Under the pieces are notes generated by a model. That model had not been told where the DNA came from and searched no databases. It saw only the letters and a program-made list of their open reading frames with translations. The position numbers and the translations under genes were made by a program. From Rhynchopus euleeides (Eukaryota; Euglenozoa; Diplonemea; Diplonemida; Diplonemidae), in assembly GCA_963210315.1 (NCBI GenBank), contig OY723306.1, forward strand, positions 682,001 through 746,000: 64,000 nucleotides of DNA, written 5' to 3'. This document shows, piece by piece, positions 24,501-32,056 of the stretch (the first letter of the stretch is position 1; each line of letters begins with the position of its first letter).

Positions 24501-24720
24501 CTGCCGCAACCACCACAAAGAGGGGGACGGGCTCCCGGTCACTATGGGCTTCTGCAAACGCCACAGCATGGACCGATGCGGTGACTGCTACAGCGATGGC
24601 AAATCACTAACACATTGCTGCCACACACACCACGCTGGCTATGCTGCACGCCCTCCTCCCCGGAGTGGCACTGAGTTGGCCCCACACTCTAACCCGAGTG
24701 GGGCCTCCGCTGTGACGTAG
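18589..24720 (+). CDS. LINE ORF2: OTU protease, endonuclease, reverse transcriptase, RNase H
   Basis: The frame is continuous with the end of ORF1, separated only by TAG 18586-18588; the first in-frame ATG is at 18988. Numbering codons from GTG 18622: OTU-type cysteine protease about 120-250 (PKDGNC with Cys135, then FHYD with His242); EEP endonuclease about 313-555 (ATANVTSL, LQETR with Glu341, MGDLNTNPE, PTHCPL); reverse transcriptase about 880-1180 (LDFKKCFDTVP with Asp996, FVDD at 1086-1089). A CRYC...HLWWDC zinc motif follows. RNase H is at about 1637-1776 (LYFDGGA with Asp1643, NNIAEYEAL, GDSQVV). A Cys/His-rich tail ends the protein. The endonuclease nicks the target, RT copies the RNA from the nick and RNase H removes the template. 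The OTU domain is uncommon; it could cleave the polyprotein or remove host ubiquitin. Confidence 0.9.
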   Translation, partial: GGGHPGQRGGPVQAIDVPPGRGADHVWGRCTLAAGPPAAPHPEKQEVSGPTQTPPNRTPNRTPTPTSPPTPPRPSRAAVWAGDTQTTAPESWNPVDVASGAGEPRRLRGGGQEYSPSTIEQDEQWLTQAARRLMALRVPVPKDGNCQYAGLAEQCAEWTAEGLRAAVATSMRQDAERRASYVPDHDDPQAPASYDDYIERQTRLGTYGDAATLRVAAEVLDAQVWLLASNSKQYMTRCGKGAKVLGLTWRPFHYDVLRLPLSLARELAATPANQWTIPADLPTPAPAAAGGARAPSASQGPTAPPPLRRLRRPAHQLSSPGVLRVATANVTSLQTHLGDVAGLKADVVALQETRTPDPSKGTHNGYFAAHGWAMHWGKGMPRVAGANGREQTKPGGVAVMVKEGLVAQVVQPKTTQEKKLYDSTRMVHVVLAIGDGKTALHILCVYGHSGSEVGEQREALLQETLDHAAGLGQVPVLLMGDLNTNPETSAVLSQACRVGGWVDAATTHADLAQQSVQNTCWASENGTRLDICLMNPCAAPALRRVEVAKRGDYNIPTHCPLFVDLDLTAFRRPKKICILPTPFPAGKPKLGDAAARGVMQDVLAEGELRHGATAAQLLHRASTCGERFLKRVHVGHLERQEAAYTGRAEGYRMQWSRTATKHHPASARGAGDMNTRAKDGLLGNIRCLVKEGLKRLQAEKPYGLTNGEEHAWNAAKKRLREGGLPQGLQAALANTTSQLPDLEILEQALIVLEGSQRGMFDRLREARIRTWKARMQKAWTYEAGQVFAYLADRFCAPATFMRREDGSFTACPKEADELLRSDTAWGGYFRKYATTPEPRWDTFRQRYLRFLPETADMECKTITAEDVGKALAKMSTSTSPGLHGWRVHELRQLPHELLKLFAEVFNEVERSGEWPEQLMHAMICLIPKPGSSGEPLSQRPISITPVLYRVWAAIRVKPALKWLETIAPEDLHGCRPGHGAEDLIWHLAARIEEAHLTGRPLHGVALDFKKCFDTVPIDLTFRLAAELGFDTRVLRTLRAAYRTMQRHFRASGTIGEGFLPTNGIMQGCPISVVLINVLVGVWMRMVEHRQDTRALSFVDDVYATASSPEVLQEVVNDSADFSHDTGMAICAEIKSHVFSTSPGPLRIMYRARDGEATPLRQRNSFDCLGAMLHARLIREGRTAPQSERIARRKEGAQQNLRRTSALPLPVQWKGQAAAMTAGARLYYDALVTRWDSKAIRRWRGLFVAALWSGPPRRAQEIVLCVLHQAHRVDPAIAPPYRQITTWAKQIKKWGHSRVLSEEAWGSKERLEGTGPLALFWAALQGIGWRWSTATTLAYTDEAGRAVTFDPVAATPSAWAIFAHDLRQTLRNATAGKLAERREDFQGAEHGIDGRVTRCVLEGEGAAITGYQRGLLRSVIAGAVPARGRTGLGEVCRYCTAGAPETVSHLWWDCAAWEPVRQKHPVAARDRTAWPACLAQCGVAPVYRYGVPENEQPLPMSFADRITTVAQLHRYFIAVLAARQEKDGLLDRSVRHHRTTVYPWEWSTPTPESACIPALAPSEVKQTWGKRPPGMWVALCDWLRGLKWGPQGGEQTVTLMELAVDFELSTGLTLPDTVTRRIRPPTHVDPNKKGAREARPRIPADTAPGLTLYFDGGARDNGTPFAVAGAGAVLYQDGCKVSEKVLPLLNVRSNNIAEYEALRAGLRLLERGDAPEGPVTVRGDSQVVLRQLRGESLCRDAALRPLFLSTSALAADLQPRFTLTYEHVKRESNTDADALSNAAMDEAERLGASRQKLQQDLTVFQSSILGKAASLKGLCSMVTKVGKGPWHCGHAANSTVLTALGGTVAAGLSRRAQLNPATESVMRSLQAHLAEPVHSRQDTVFHDRGMAWAATFAPQPHYPEGWQQPAQQWAARGRQANSRVGRPWERRGAAPRTAPPGARRNAKVLACKLHWKPRCSACQKRRLPEEVCCRNHHKEGDGLPVTMGFCKRHSMDRCGDCYSDGKSLTHCCHTHHAGYAARPPPRSGTELAPHSNPSGASAVT

Positions 24721-24776
24721 AAGTGGGCGGGGGTGGGCAATGATCCGCGCAGGATCTCCCCACACAAAACGTGGTC

Positions 24777-24777
24777 A

Positions 24778-24811
<34 letters not shown>
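24777..24811 (+). repeat. (CA)n microsatellite at the LINE 3' end
   Basis: About 17 CA units directly after the LINE 3' UTR, matching the (CA)n at the 5' end and abutting the R1-R2 array. Confidence 0.85.
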
Positions 24812-25213
24812 CATGGGGCAGGGGGGTTTGCTCATCAGGCCTGGGGGATTTTGAGGGTTTGTGTGTGGTTATCAAGTTTTAAGGCGGTGTCGCCCTGCAC
24901 GGGCAGTAGCACCTCCCCTTCAGTATCGCACTCCCGAAGGATTCCCCAACACGACGTGACACCGGTTTCGACGCGTACTCTTCGTACCCCTCCCCCCGGC
25001 CGCGTCTCTTCAGCGAAGAACCGGGGATAATCGGACCAGGGCTAGCTAAACCCTGGTGGTGTCACGGGTGGGGTTGGAGAGGGAGAAAAGGAAGAAATGA
25101 AGTTGCGAAAAAGTCAAACACTGACACGTGAAATCAATAAAAAAGCGGTATATATCGCCCCCTTGCTGCGACAAAGACACTAAATAGTCAGGCCGCTCCA
25201 AGAGTCTTGAGGG
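24812..25213 (-). repeat. Inverted R1 plus 5' end of R2
   Basis: Reverse complement of an R1 module together with the first 55 or so bases of R2. The adjoining R2 (25214-25605) lacks exactly those bases. This is what a simple inversion of about 400 bp inside unit 1 would leave. The breakpoints are at the (CA)n edge and at AATTCCTTTCTACC (25214). Confidence 0.8.
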
Positions 25214-25970
25214 AATTCCTTTCTACCTTGCACAAAACATCCCATTTGCCCCTTTTCTTCCTTCGAAAGTGTTGTGACTACCCCCCCTTCCCCACCCCTC
25301 GGGAGTGCCACTCCTCTGGTGGTTAAAAGTGACCCGCCGTTGTGCCTTCGGCATCTGTTGCGTGTGCCGTCGTATGCTTCCTATGCACTAGTTATAGCTA
25401 TCCGGGGGCGGTCTGCTGTCGCACCAGTGGGCTGCCCCACCTCTGCACCCTCGGTTTTTAAGATGTTCGCCACAGCGGAGAATGATCCCCTTCTCTGTGG
25501 CGATCGAGCCAAGCTGGACGAGGTTCGCCTTCGGGCGAAGGTCATGTGGGCGGACAAAAGGTGCCTGCTCCTGAGACTCATCAGCAACCTGTTTCTTCCT
25601 TCAAGTCCTCAAGACTCTTGAAGCGGCCTGACTATTTAGTGTCTTCGTCGCAGCAAGGGGGCGATATATACCGCCTTTTTATTGATTTCACGTGTCAGTG
25701 TTTGACTTTTTCGCAACTTCATTACTTCCTTTTCTCCCTCTCCAACCCCACCCGTGACACCACCAGGGTTTAGCTAGCCCTGGTCCGATTATCCCCGGTT
25801 CTTCGCTGAAGAGACGCGGCCGGGGGGAGGGGTACGAAGAGTACGCGTCGAAACCGGTGTCACGTCGTGTTGGGGAATCCTTCGGGAGTGCGATACTGAA
25901 GGGGAGGTGCTACTGCCCGTGCAGGGCGACACCGCCTTAAAACTTTATAACCACACACACACACACACAC

Positions 25971-27116
25971 AAGCCCTCAAGACTCTTGGAGCGGCCTGAC
26001 TATTTAGTGTCTTTGTCGCAGCAAGGGGGCGATATATACCGCTTTTTTATTGATTTCACGTGTCAGTGTTTGACTTTTTCGCAACTTCATTTCTTCCTTT
26101 TCTCCCTCTCCAACCCCACCCGTGACACCACCAGGGTTTAGCTAGCCCTGGTCCGATTATCCCCGGTTCTTCGCTGAAGAGACGCGGCCGGGGGGAGGGG
26201 TACGAAGAGTACGCGTCGAAACCGGTGTCACGTCGTGTTGGGGAATCCTTCGGGAGTGCGATACTGAAGGGGAGGTGCTACTGCCCGTGCAGGGCGACAC
26301 CGCCTTAAAACTTTATAACCACACACAAACCCTCTATTCCCCCAGGCCTGATGAGCAATCCCCCCTGCCTCATGTTGTGACTTCCTTTCTACCTTGCACA
26401 AAACATCCCATTTGCCCCTTTACTTCCTTCGAAAGTGTTGTGACTACCCCCCCTTCCCCACCCCTCGGGAGTGCCACTCCTCTGGTGGTTAAAAGTGACC
26501 CGCCGTTGTGCCTTCGGCATCTGTTGCGTGTGCCGTCGTATGCTTCCTATGCACTAGTTATAGCTATCCGGGGGCGGTCTGCTGTCGCACCAGTGGGCTG
26601 CCCCACCTCTGCACCCTCGGTTTTTAAGATGTTCACCACAGCGGAGAATGATCCCCTTCTCTGTGGCGATCGAGCCAAGCTGGACGAGGTTCGCCTTCGG
26701 GCGAAGGTCATGTGGGCGGACAAAAGGTGCCTGCTCCTGAGACTCATCAGCAACCTGTTTCTCCCTTCAAGCCCTCAAGACTCTTGGAGCGGCCTGACTA
26801 TTTAGTGTCTTTGTCGCAGCAAGGGGGCGATATATACCGCTTTTTTATTGATTTCACGTGTCAGTGTTTGACTTTTTCGCAACTTCATTTCTTCCTTTTC
26901 TCCCTCTCCAACCCCACCCGTGACACCACCAGGGTTTAGCTAGCCCTGGTCCGATTATCCCCGGTTCTTCGCTGAAGAGACGCGGCCGGGGGGAGGGGTA
27001 CGAAGAGTACGCGTCGAAACCGGTGTCACGTCGTGTTGGGGAATCCTTCGGGAGTGCGATACTGAAGGGGAGGTGCTACTGCCCGTGCAGGGCGACACCG
27101 CCTTAAAACTTTATAA

Positions 27117-27207
<91 letters not shown>
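25971..27207 (+). repeat. R1-R2-R1-(CA)n unit 2
   Basis: R1 25971-26327, R2 about 26328-26766, R1 26767-27117, then 90 bp of (CA)n to 27207. The R1 copies differ by only a few bases, such as CTCTTGGAGC here and CTCTTGAAGC in unit 3. Confidence 0.85.
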
Positions 27208-27208
<1 letters not shown>

Positions 27209-28355
27209 GCCCTCAAGACTCTTGAAGCGGCCTGACTATTTAGTGTCTTCGTCGCAGCAAGGGGGCGATATATACCGCCTTTTTTATTGATTTCACGTGT
27301 CAGTGTTTGACTTTTTCGCAACTTTATTTCTTCCTTTTCTCCCTCTCCAACCCCACCCGTGACACCACCAGGGTTTAGCTAGCCCTGGTCCGATTATCCC
27401 CGGTTCTTCGCTGAAGAGACGCGGCCGGGGGGAGGGGTACGAAGAGTACGCGTCGAAACCGGTGTCACGTCGTGTTGGGGAATCCTTCGGGAGTGCGATA
27501 CTGAAGGGGAGGTGCTACTGCCCGTGCAGGGCGACACCGCCTTAAAACTTTATAACCACACACAAACCCTCTATTCCCCCAGGCCTGATGAGCAATCCCC
27601 CCTGCCTCATGTTGTGACTTCCTTTCTACCTTGCACAAAACATCCCATTTGCCCCTTTACTTCCTTCGAAAGTGTTGTGACTACCCCCCCTTCCCCACCC
27701 CTCGGGAGTGCCACTCCTCTGGTGGTTAAAAGTGACCCGCCGTTGTGCCTTCGGCATCTGTTGCGTGTGCCGTCGTATGCTTCCTATGCACTAGTTATAG
27801 CTATCCGGGGGCGGCCTGCTGTCGCACCAGTGGGCTGCCCCACCTCTGCACCCTCGGTTTTTAAGATGTTCACCACAGCGGAGAATGATCCCCTTCTCTG
27901 TGGCGATCGAGCCAAGCTGGACGAGGTTCGCCTTCGGGCGAAGGTCATGTGGGCGGACAAAAGGTGCCTGCTCCTGAGACTCATCAGCAACCTGTTTCTT
28001 CCTTCAAGCCCTCAAGACTCTTGAAGCGGCCTGACTATTTAGTGTCTTCGTCGCAGCAAGGGGGCGATATATACCACCCTTTTTATTGATTTCACGTGTC
28101 AGTGTTTGACTTTTTCGCAACTTCATTTCTTCCTTTTCTCCCTCTCCAACCCCACCCGTGACACCACCAGGGTTTAGCTAGCCCTGGTCCGATTATCCCC
28201 GGTTCTTCGCTGAAGAGACGCGGCCGGGGGGAGGGGTACGAAGAGTACGCGTCGAAACCGGTGTCACGTCGTGTTGGGGAATCCTTCGGGAGTGCGATAC
28301 TGAAGGGGAGGTGCTACTGCCCGTGCAGGGCGACACCGCCTTAAAACTTTATAAC

Positions 28356-28384
<29 letters not shown>
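27208..28384 (+). repeat. R1-R2-R1-(CA)n unit 3
   Basis: R1 27208-27564, R2 27565-28004, R1 28005-28355, then a short (CA)n. It lies directly upstream of the SEP-UBX gene, whose start codon is 170 bp beyond the (CA)n. Confidence 0.85.
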
Positions 28385-28386
<2 letters not shown>

Positions 28387-28553
28387 GCCCCCACCCCCAC
28401 CCCCCCCTGGATTTTCTTTCACTCTCGACAATCAAGAAAATACCTCCACCTCACCCCACCCCCTTGTGATTCCTTCTACTTCTATTTCAGTATCCCCCCC
28501 CACCCCCCGCCCCACAGCCACCCCCACCCCCTGCCTCCATCTGGGGCAAGCCA

Positions 28554-29723
28554 ATGAGCCTGAACAGCCGGGTGCGGAGATCGGCACCTCCGGAGCACAC
28601 AGGCAGGGTCTCGCCCACCCGAGACCAGCGTGCGGTGAGGGAGATGGAGTGCTTCGCCCCCACGCCCCCCCCGGGCGGCCCGCCGGAGTCGCAGCAGCTG
28701 CAGCGGCGGGTGCGGGCGCTGGAAGCAGAGGTGGATGCCCTGAGGGGGTTGATTGTGGAGCGCGACCGGCGCCACACCGCTGTGTGCGCCGCGCTGTGCC
28801 CCCACTGCAAGTCGGCTGTGGACGACGTCCTCCGAGATACGTCGCCGACGTCACAGCTGGGGGACAGCGGGTTCCTCGGGGAGCCTCCGGACCACTTCCT
28901 GGCCCCATCCATGCCGGGCATCATGCGTTCCTGCGATCTGCTGTCGCGGTGCACAGAGGGGCATGCGGAACTGCCATCGGATGTTGTGATCCGAAGTGGG
29001 AAAACGTCAACATTTGCCCCCTCGCGTGAGCACCGCATCGTGCTGACATTCTATAAGAGCGGGATACTCGTATCGCGTGTTGGGCAGCGCGGTGGCGGTA
29101 GTGGTGGTGGTGGTGGGGGTGAAACCGACCCTGCAAACCAGAGCCCCGTGGAGGCGGATGACGGCTTCGGGTTCGAGTCCCCTGCGGTGTCGGGGGTGTT
29201 CACCCCAGCCCCGGTGGGGTTGGCGCGGAAGGCGTCGGCAAGCGCTATGCTTGGCAGCTCCGGGCCGGGGTTCCAGGAGCGGCGCGTGCTGTACGGCAGC
29301 GCAGAGGGGCGCGGGTTGGTGGCGGATCTGATTGAGGGGTTCCTGCCGGAGTGCCTGCGTGAGCATTACCCACGTGGCGTGCATGTGGAGGCCTGCAGCA
29401 GGCTGGATGAGGATCACGGAAGCTTCGCGGAGATGGTTCTCCGGCCTGAGGTGCGGCCCCCCTGCGACACCATGCCGCTGGTGGTGGGTGAGGGCGATGC
29501 CTGTGTGCGGGTGTACCACGCGTCGCTGCAGCACCCCCTGCTGGTGCATGTGCCGTCTGCTGCAGCGGTGTCAGTCCTTTTCAGCCTCGTGTCGGCACAC
29601 ATCCAGGTTGAGGCTGCGGTTCTCAGAGGGGTGACGTCGCACAGCCGGCAGCAGCTCCACGCTCACGATGACATTACAGTTGCATGTGCCGGGCTTGCAC
29701 CACGCGGTGTGCTATACTGTTGA
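28554..29723 (+). CDS. SEP and UBX-like domain protein (UBXN11-like p97 cofactor)
   Basis: ATG at 28554, TGA at 29721-29723, 389 residues. Residues 40-70 form a coiled coil (ESQQLQRRVRALEAEVDAL). A SEP domain starts near residue 160 (IVLTFYKSGILV) and resumes near 254-286 (LVADLIEGFLPECLREHYPRG), very like the SEP of UBXN11. A Gly/Ser-rich insert of about 70 residues splits it. Residues 315-388 fit a UBX-type ubiquitin fold (CVRVYHASLQHPLLVHVP ... HDDITVACAGLAPRGVLY), though the usual FPR loop is not evident. Such proteins bind the AAA ATPase p97/Cdc48 and act as substrate adaptors in the cytosol or nucleus. The coiled coil, SEP, UBX order matches UBXN11. An AATAAA lies 246 bp after the stop. 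Confidence 0.7.
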   Translation: MSLNSRVRRSAPPEHTGRVSPTRDQRAVREMECFAPTPPPGGPPESQQLQRRVRALEAEVDALRGLIVERDRRHTAVCAALCPHCKSAVDDVLRDTSPTSQLGDSGFLGEPPDHFLAPSMPGIMRSCDLLSRCTEGHAELPSDVVIRSGKTSTFAPSREHRIVLTFYKSGILVSRVGQRGGGSGGGGGGETDPANQSPVEADDGFGFESPAVSGVFTPAPVGLARKASASAMLGSSGPGFQERRVLYGSAEGRGLVADLIEGFLPECLREHYPRGVHVEACSRLDEDHGSFAEMVLRPEVRPPCDTMPLVVGEGDACVRVYHASLQHPLLVHVPSAAAVSVLFSLVSAHIQVEAAVLRGVTSHSRQQLHAHDDITVACAGLAPRGVLYC

Positions 29724-29968
29724 GGCTGCAGAGGGTTGCAGGGTTGCAGTCGTGTCAGGGCAGCTGCTCTGGAACGGAGCAGAGAGAGAGGGAAATAAGT
29801 GGGGCGGTATGGCAAGTCAAAAGACGGAGGAGGTGGGTGGGGGAAAACCCAACCAGGGGGGGATTCCACGGGGATGTTTCGTGATGAGGGCAGCCCGGGT
29901 CGCACCGTTGCTGTGGCTCCGACGTGAATGCCTGCATGCGGTGGTCGCATGTCGGGTGTGCCAAACAC

Positions 29969-29974
29969 AATAAA
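29969..29974 (+). terminator. Candidate polyadenylation signal AATAAA
   Basis: AATAAA 246 bp downstream of the SEP-UBX stop codon. Similar hexamers follow the methyltransferase gene (39830) and the 54382 ORF (about 55258). In a trans-splicing organism poly(A) sites may instead be set by the next acceptor, so this is weak. Confidence 0.25.
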
Positions 29975-31270
29975 CGTTTTGCATTTTTTTTACCAGTTAC
30001 AAGCGACGAAGCGTAGCGAAGTCGCGACGTAACGGAGGAAATCGTACGACTGAAATTTTTGGATTAGCACCTCCATGCCACTTCACAGGGCCTCAACACA
30101 GCCTTGAGACAGCAAAGTGCGCGCTCAACAAAAAAATAGTCGGAACTGTTTTCCCACAGTGGCTTGACAGGGTGTCTCTAACAAGCGAAACGAGTACGAT
30201 TTTGGTGCGGTCTATGTTCCCCTTGTGCTGTGAGGGCACATCTCACAACACTACGGGCGGGGTGAGAAGGTGTTGTTTTTTGCGTAGATCTGGAAGGGGG
30301 GGGGTTGGGGGGAGGGGGCGGGGGCAGTTACCGGGCATCGTATTGCGCGGGATTGCCAGAATTCACACCGAAAATTTTGGACGTGTCCTGAAAAGTGCTG
30401 GGGTTCTGCCCGGAAAACTGCTCGAAGCGCCCCTGGAACGCTCGAATCACGCAACCCTTTCTCAGCTCCTGTTCCTCAACCTTCGCCCTTCCTGGCCCTT
30501 GGTGTTTCCACCCCAAGGGTCTTGTGTGATTATGCCTCATGTTGGCTGAGCGCTTGTCCGCCTCAGAGTATCGTGTGTGTGTGTTTGTATTTTGTTCGGA
30601 AAGCTCAGAAAAGCTTTTCACTGCGTGTATCATTTGCGAACGCTCCGCACCCGGCAGGCTGTGGGGGGTGTTCAGCAAAGAACACAGGGTGAGGGGAGGG
30701 GGGAGTTGTGCCTTTGACAAACCAATTGCAGGCAGTGCTACGGCTTGCTGTCACTTCACAACCCGGCGGGGGGGGGGGGGGGAGGGAGCGACGCCTTGGA
30801 ATTGGAATTGGAATTTGGGTTTTGGCTGGTCCCCGCACCGCTCCCCCCCCCCCCCCCCCTGCAATGACAGACCCCTGATATGCTGCATTCTTGTGCTCCC
30901 TTCAAATTCGATTTCACTACCCCCCCTGCAATGACAGACCCCTGATATGCTGCGATGCAATCCAACAACGGGCACCAGGTCTGATTCTTCAGGCACTCCA
31001 CTCCCGGTCATTTCGCGTGATATGGTGTTCTTCAAGCCTTCCTGAAATATTCATTTTGGAAGACCAGATAGGATCTGGAAGGGGCGAGGGGTGCACCTCG
31101 AGATGCACGAGAGACGGATGCAGGACCCCGCCGTACCCCACCCTACCCCACCCCACCCCCCCCCCCCCCCCCCCGTCTCCTCTCTGGCCTTAGCTAATGG
31201 CTCATGCCGAATTGGCCGCATCTTGCCTGATTTTCTTCCGAGCTTCCCCCCCCCCCCCAACACACACACA
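29975..31270. other. Intergenic, short repeats only
   Basis: No gene is visible. There is a direct repeat of about 30 bp (GCAATGACAGACCCCTGATA at about 30861 and 30930) and the RepB tail at 30889-30923. A dispersed repeat RepD is at about 30615-30690 (TTTTCACTG, then CACCCGGCAGGCTG), plus long C and G homopolymers. Confidence 0.5.
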
Positions 31271-31306
31271 CACACCTCCACCTCCCCACCCCACAGGGCA
31301 CACCGC

Positions 31307-32056
31307 ATGCCTTACACCCCACACAATGCAGGGCTGAACGTGCTGTTCCCCGACTGCTCCGAGCCGAGCACCACCCTCTGCTGTGCTGTCAAAGGTTACC
31401 CCTGGGTCCGCCGCTGCATCGGCCGCGATGGCACCACCCTAGGCATCGAGGACCTCTGCCAGATCGCACAGTGGGCCGACCTCTGCGTTGTGGCAGATCC
31501 GGTGCACTCCGGGGTACACCGGGTGCCGTCGTTGCTGGAGGCGTTCTGCCTGGTGAGGGGAGTCCCCACCGTGCACCACTGGGATGTGCGGCACTGCGTC
31601 GCAGCACCGCCTGTGCTGCACCACCTCCGGCACACCCTGCTTCTCGAGGGTTGTGACCTCTCCCCCCCCTACACTGCTGTGTCTGATTCGGTGTGCAGCT
31701 CGGGTTTCTCACAGCTTGTCGTCAGCGTGCTGACGCTCTTCTCAGACGTGCACCAAGGGAGTGCCCCTGCCGCACTGGTTATCACTGTGGATGACACGGA
31801 AGCTCTCTCGCTGCGGGCGGAGTGCGGCGGCGCATGCGCCGTGTCCCTCCCCGCATTCATCTCCTGGATCTGGACAGGCGGGGCGCTGCAGTGCTTCGCT
31901 GCGCGGCCCCGAGTCACCTTCCCGGGCTCCCCGGGTGGGACAGTGCAGCACACCGTCCACCACTACTCCCCTCCCAGCAATGCCTCCCCGCCACGCAGGT
32001 TCCGAAGACCCACAGGGATCAAGCGGCGGATCCCAATCCCACCACGCTCGTTCTGA
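31307..32056 (+). CDS. Hypothetical protein, possible tandem BRCT repeats
   Basis: ATG at 31307, TGA at 32054-32056, 249 residues. A strong acceptor-like tract, (CA)n then CCTCCACCTCCCCACCCCAC, ends in AG at 31295-31296, 10 nt before the ATG. Residues 50-95 (WADLCVVADPVHSG, then LLEAFCLVRGVPTVHHWDVR) have the beta, helix, G-x-P-x-V, Trp pattern of a BRCT C-terminal half. Residues 160-200 (ALVITVDDTEA, then GGACAVSLPAFISWIWTGG) repeat it. BRCT pairs bind phosphopeptides in DNA-damage and checkpoint proteins. The match rests on spacing of hydrophobic and aromatic positions and is tentative. The C-terminus is basic and Pro/Arg-rich. Confidence 0.6.
   Translation: MPYTPHNAGLNVLFPDCSEPSTTLCCAVKGYPWVRRCIGRDGTTLGIEDLCQIAQWADLCVVADPVHSGVHRVPSLLEAFCLVRGVPTVHHWDVRHCVAAPPVLHHLRHTLLLEGCDLSPPYTAVSDSVCSSGFSQLVVSVLTLFSDVHQGSAPAALVITVDDTEALSLRAECGGACAVSLPAFISWIWTGGALQCFAARPRVTFPGSPGGTVQHTVHHYSPPSNASPPRRFRRPTGIKRRIPIPPRSF

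Larger units (their letters stand above)
16183..24776 (+). mobile_element. LINE retrotransposon, OTU-endonuclease-RT-RNase H type, near full length
   Basis: About 8.6 kb with a leader of only 26 nt, ORF1 (coiled coil), ORF2 (OTU protease, EEP endonuclease, reverse transcriptase, Cys/His motif, RNase H, Cys/His-rich tail) and a 56-nt 3' UTR. It is flanked on both sides by (CA)n. Endonuclease plus RT plus RNase H plus C-terminal Cys/His motifs is the layout of the Ingi/L1Tc clade of trypanosomes; other RNase H-bearing LINE clades are possible. ORF2 has no internal stop over 2000 codons and all catalytic motifs look intact. ORF1 has one frame change at a nine-C run. The copy is therefore young. 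Confidence 0.9.
24812..28384 (+). repeat. Array of three R1-R2-R1-(CA)n units
   Basis: Two modules alternate. R1 (about 350 bp) starts AAGCCCTCAAGACTCTTG and ends TTATAACCACACAC. R2 (about 435 bp) starts ACCCTCTATTCCCCC and ends TTTCTTCCTT. The order is inverted R1, R2, R1, (CA)n, R1, R2, R1, (CA)n, R1, R2, R1, (CA)n. Copies are almost identical, so the array is young. R1 has a TATATACCGC box and a hairpin (CCAGGG...CCCTGG). R2 has a CGCCTTCGGGCG hairpin. No protein is convincing; the frame through R2 is conserved only because the DNA is. Each R1-R2-R1 block between (CA)n tracts resembles a short element with terminal direct repeats, but I see neither a primer site nor a polypurine tract, so the family is open. 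Confidence 0.85.

Noticed and set aside
27026-27321. Frames of alternating Cys-Val
   Set aside because: Pure translation of the (CA)n microsatellite.
26275-28024. 170-codon frame repeated in the R1-R2 array
   Set aside because: It spans the R1/R2 boundary of nearly identical DNA and has no recognisable domain, so identity alone explains it.
24866-28355. R1 as a classical long terminal repeat
   Set aside because: No primer site after the left R1 and no polypurine tract before the right R1; one left R1 is inverted. Kept as an unassigned terminal direct repeat.
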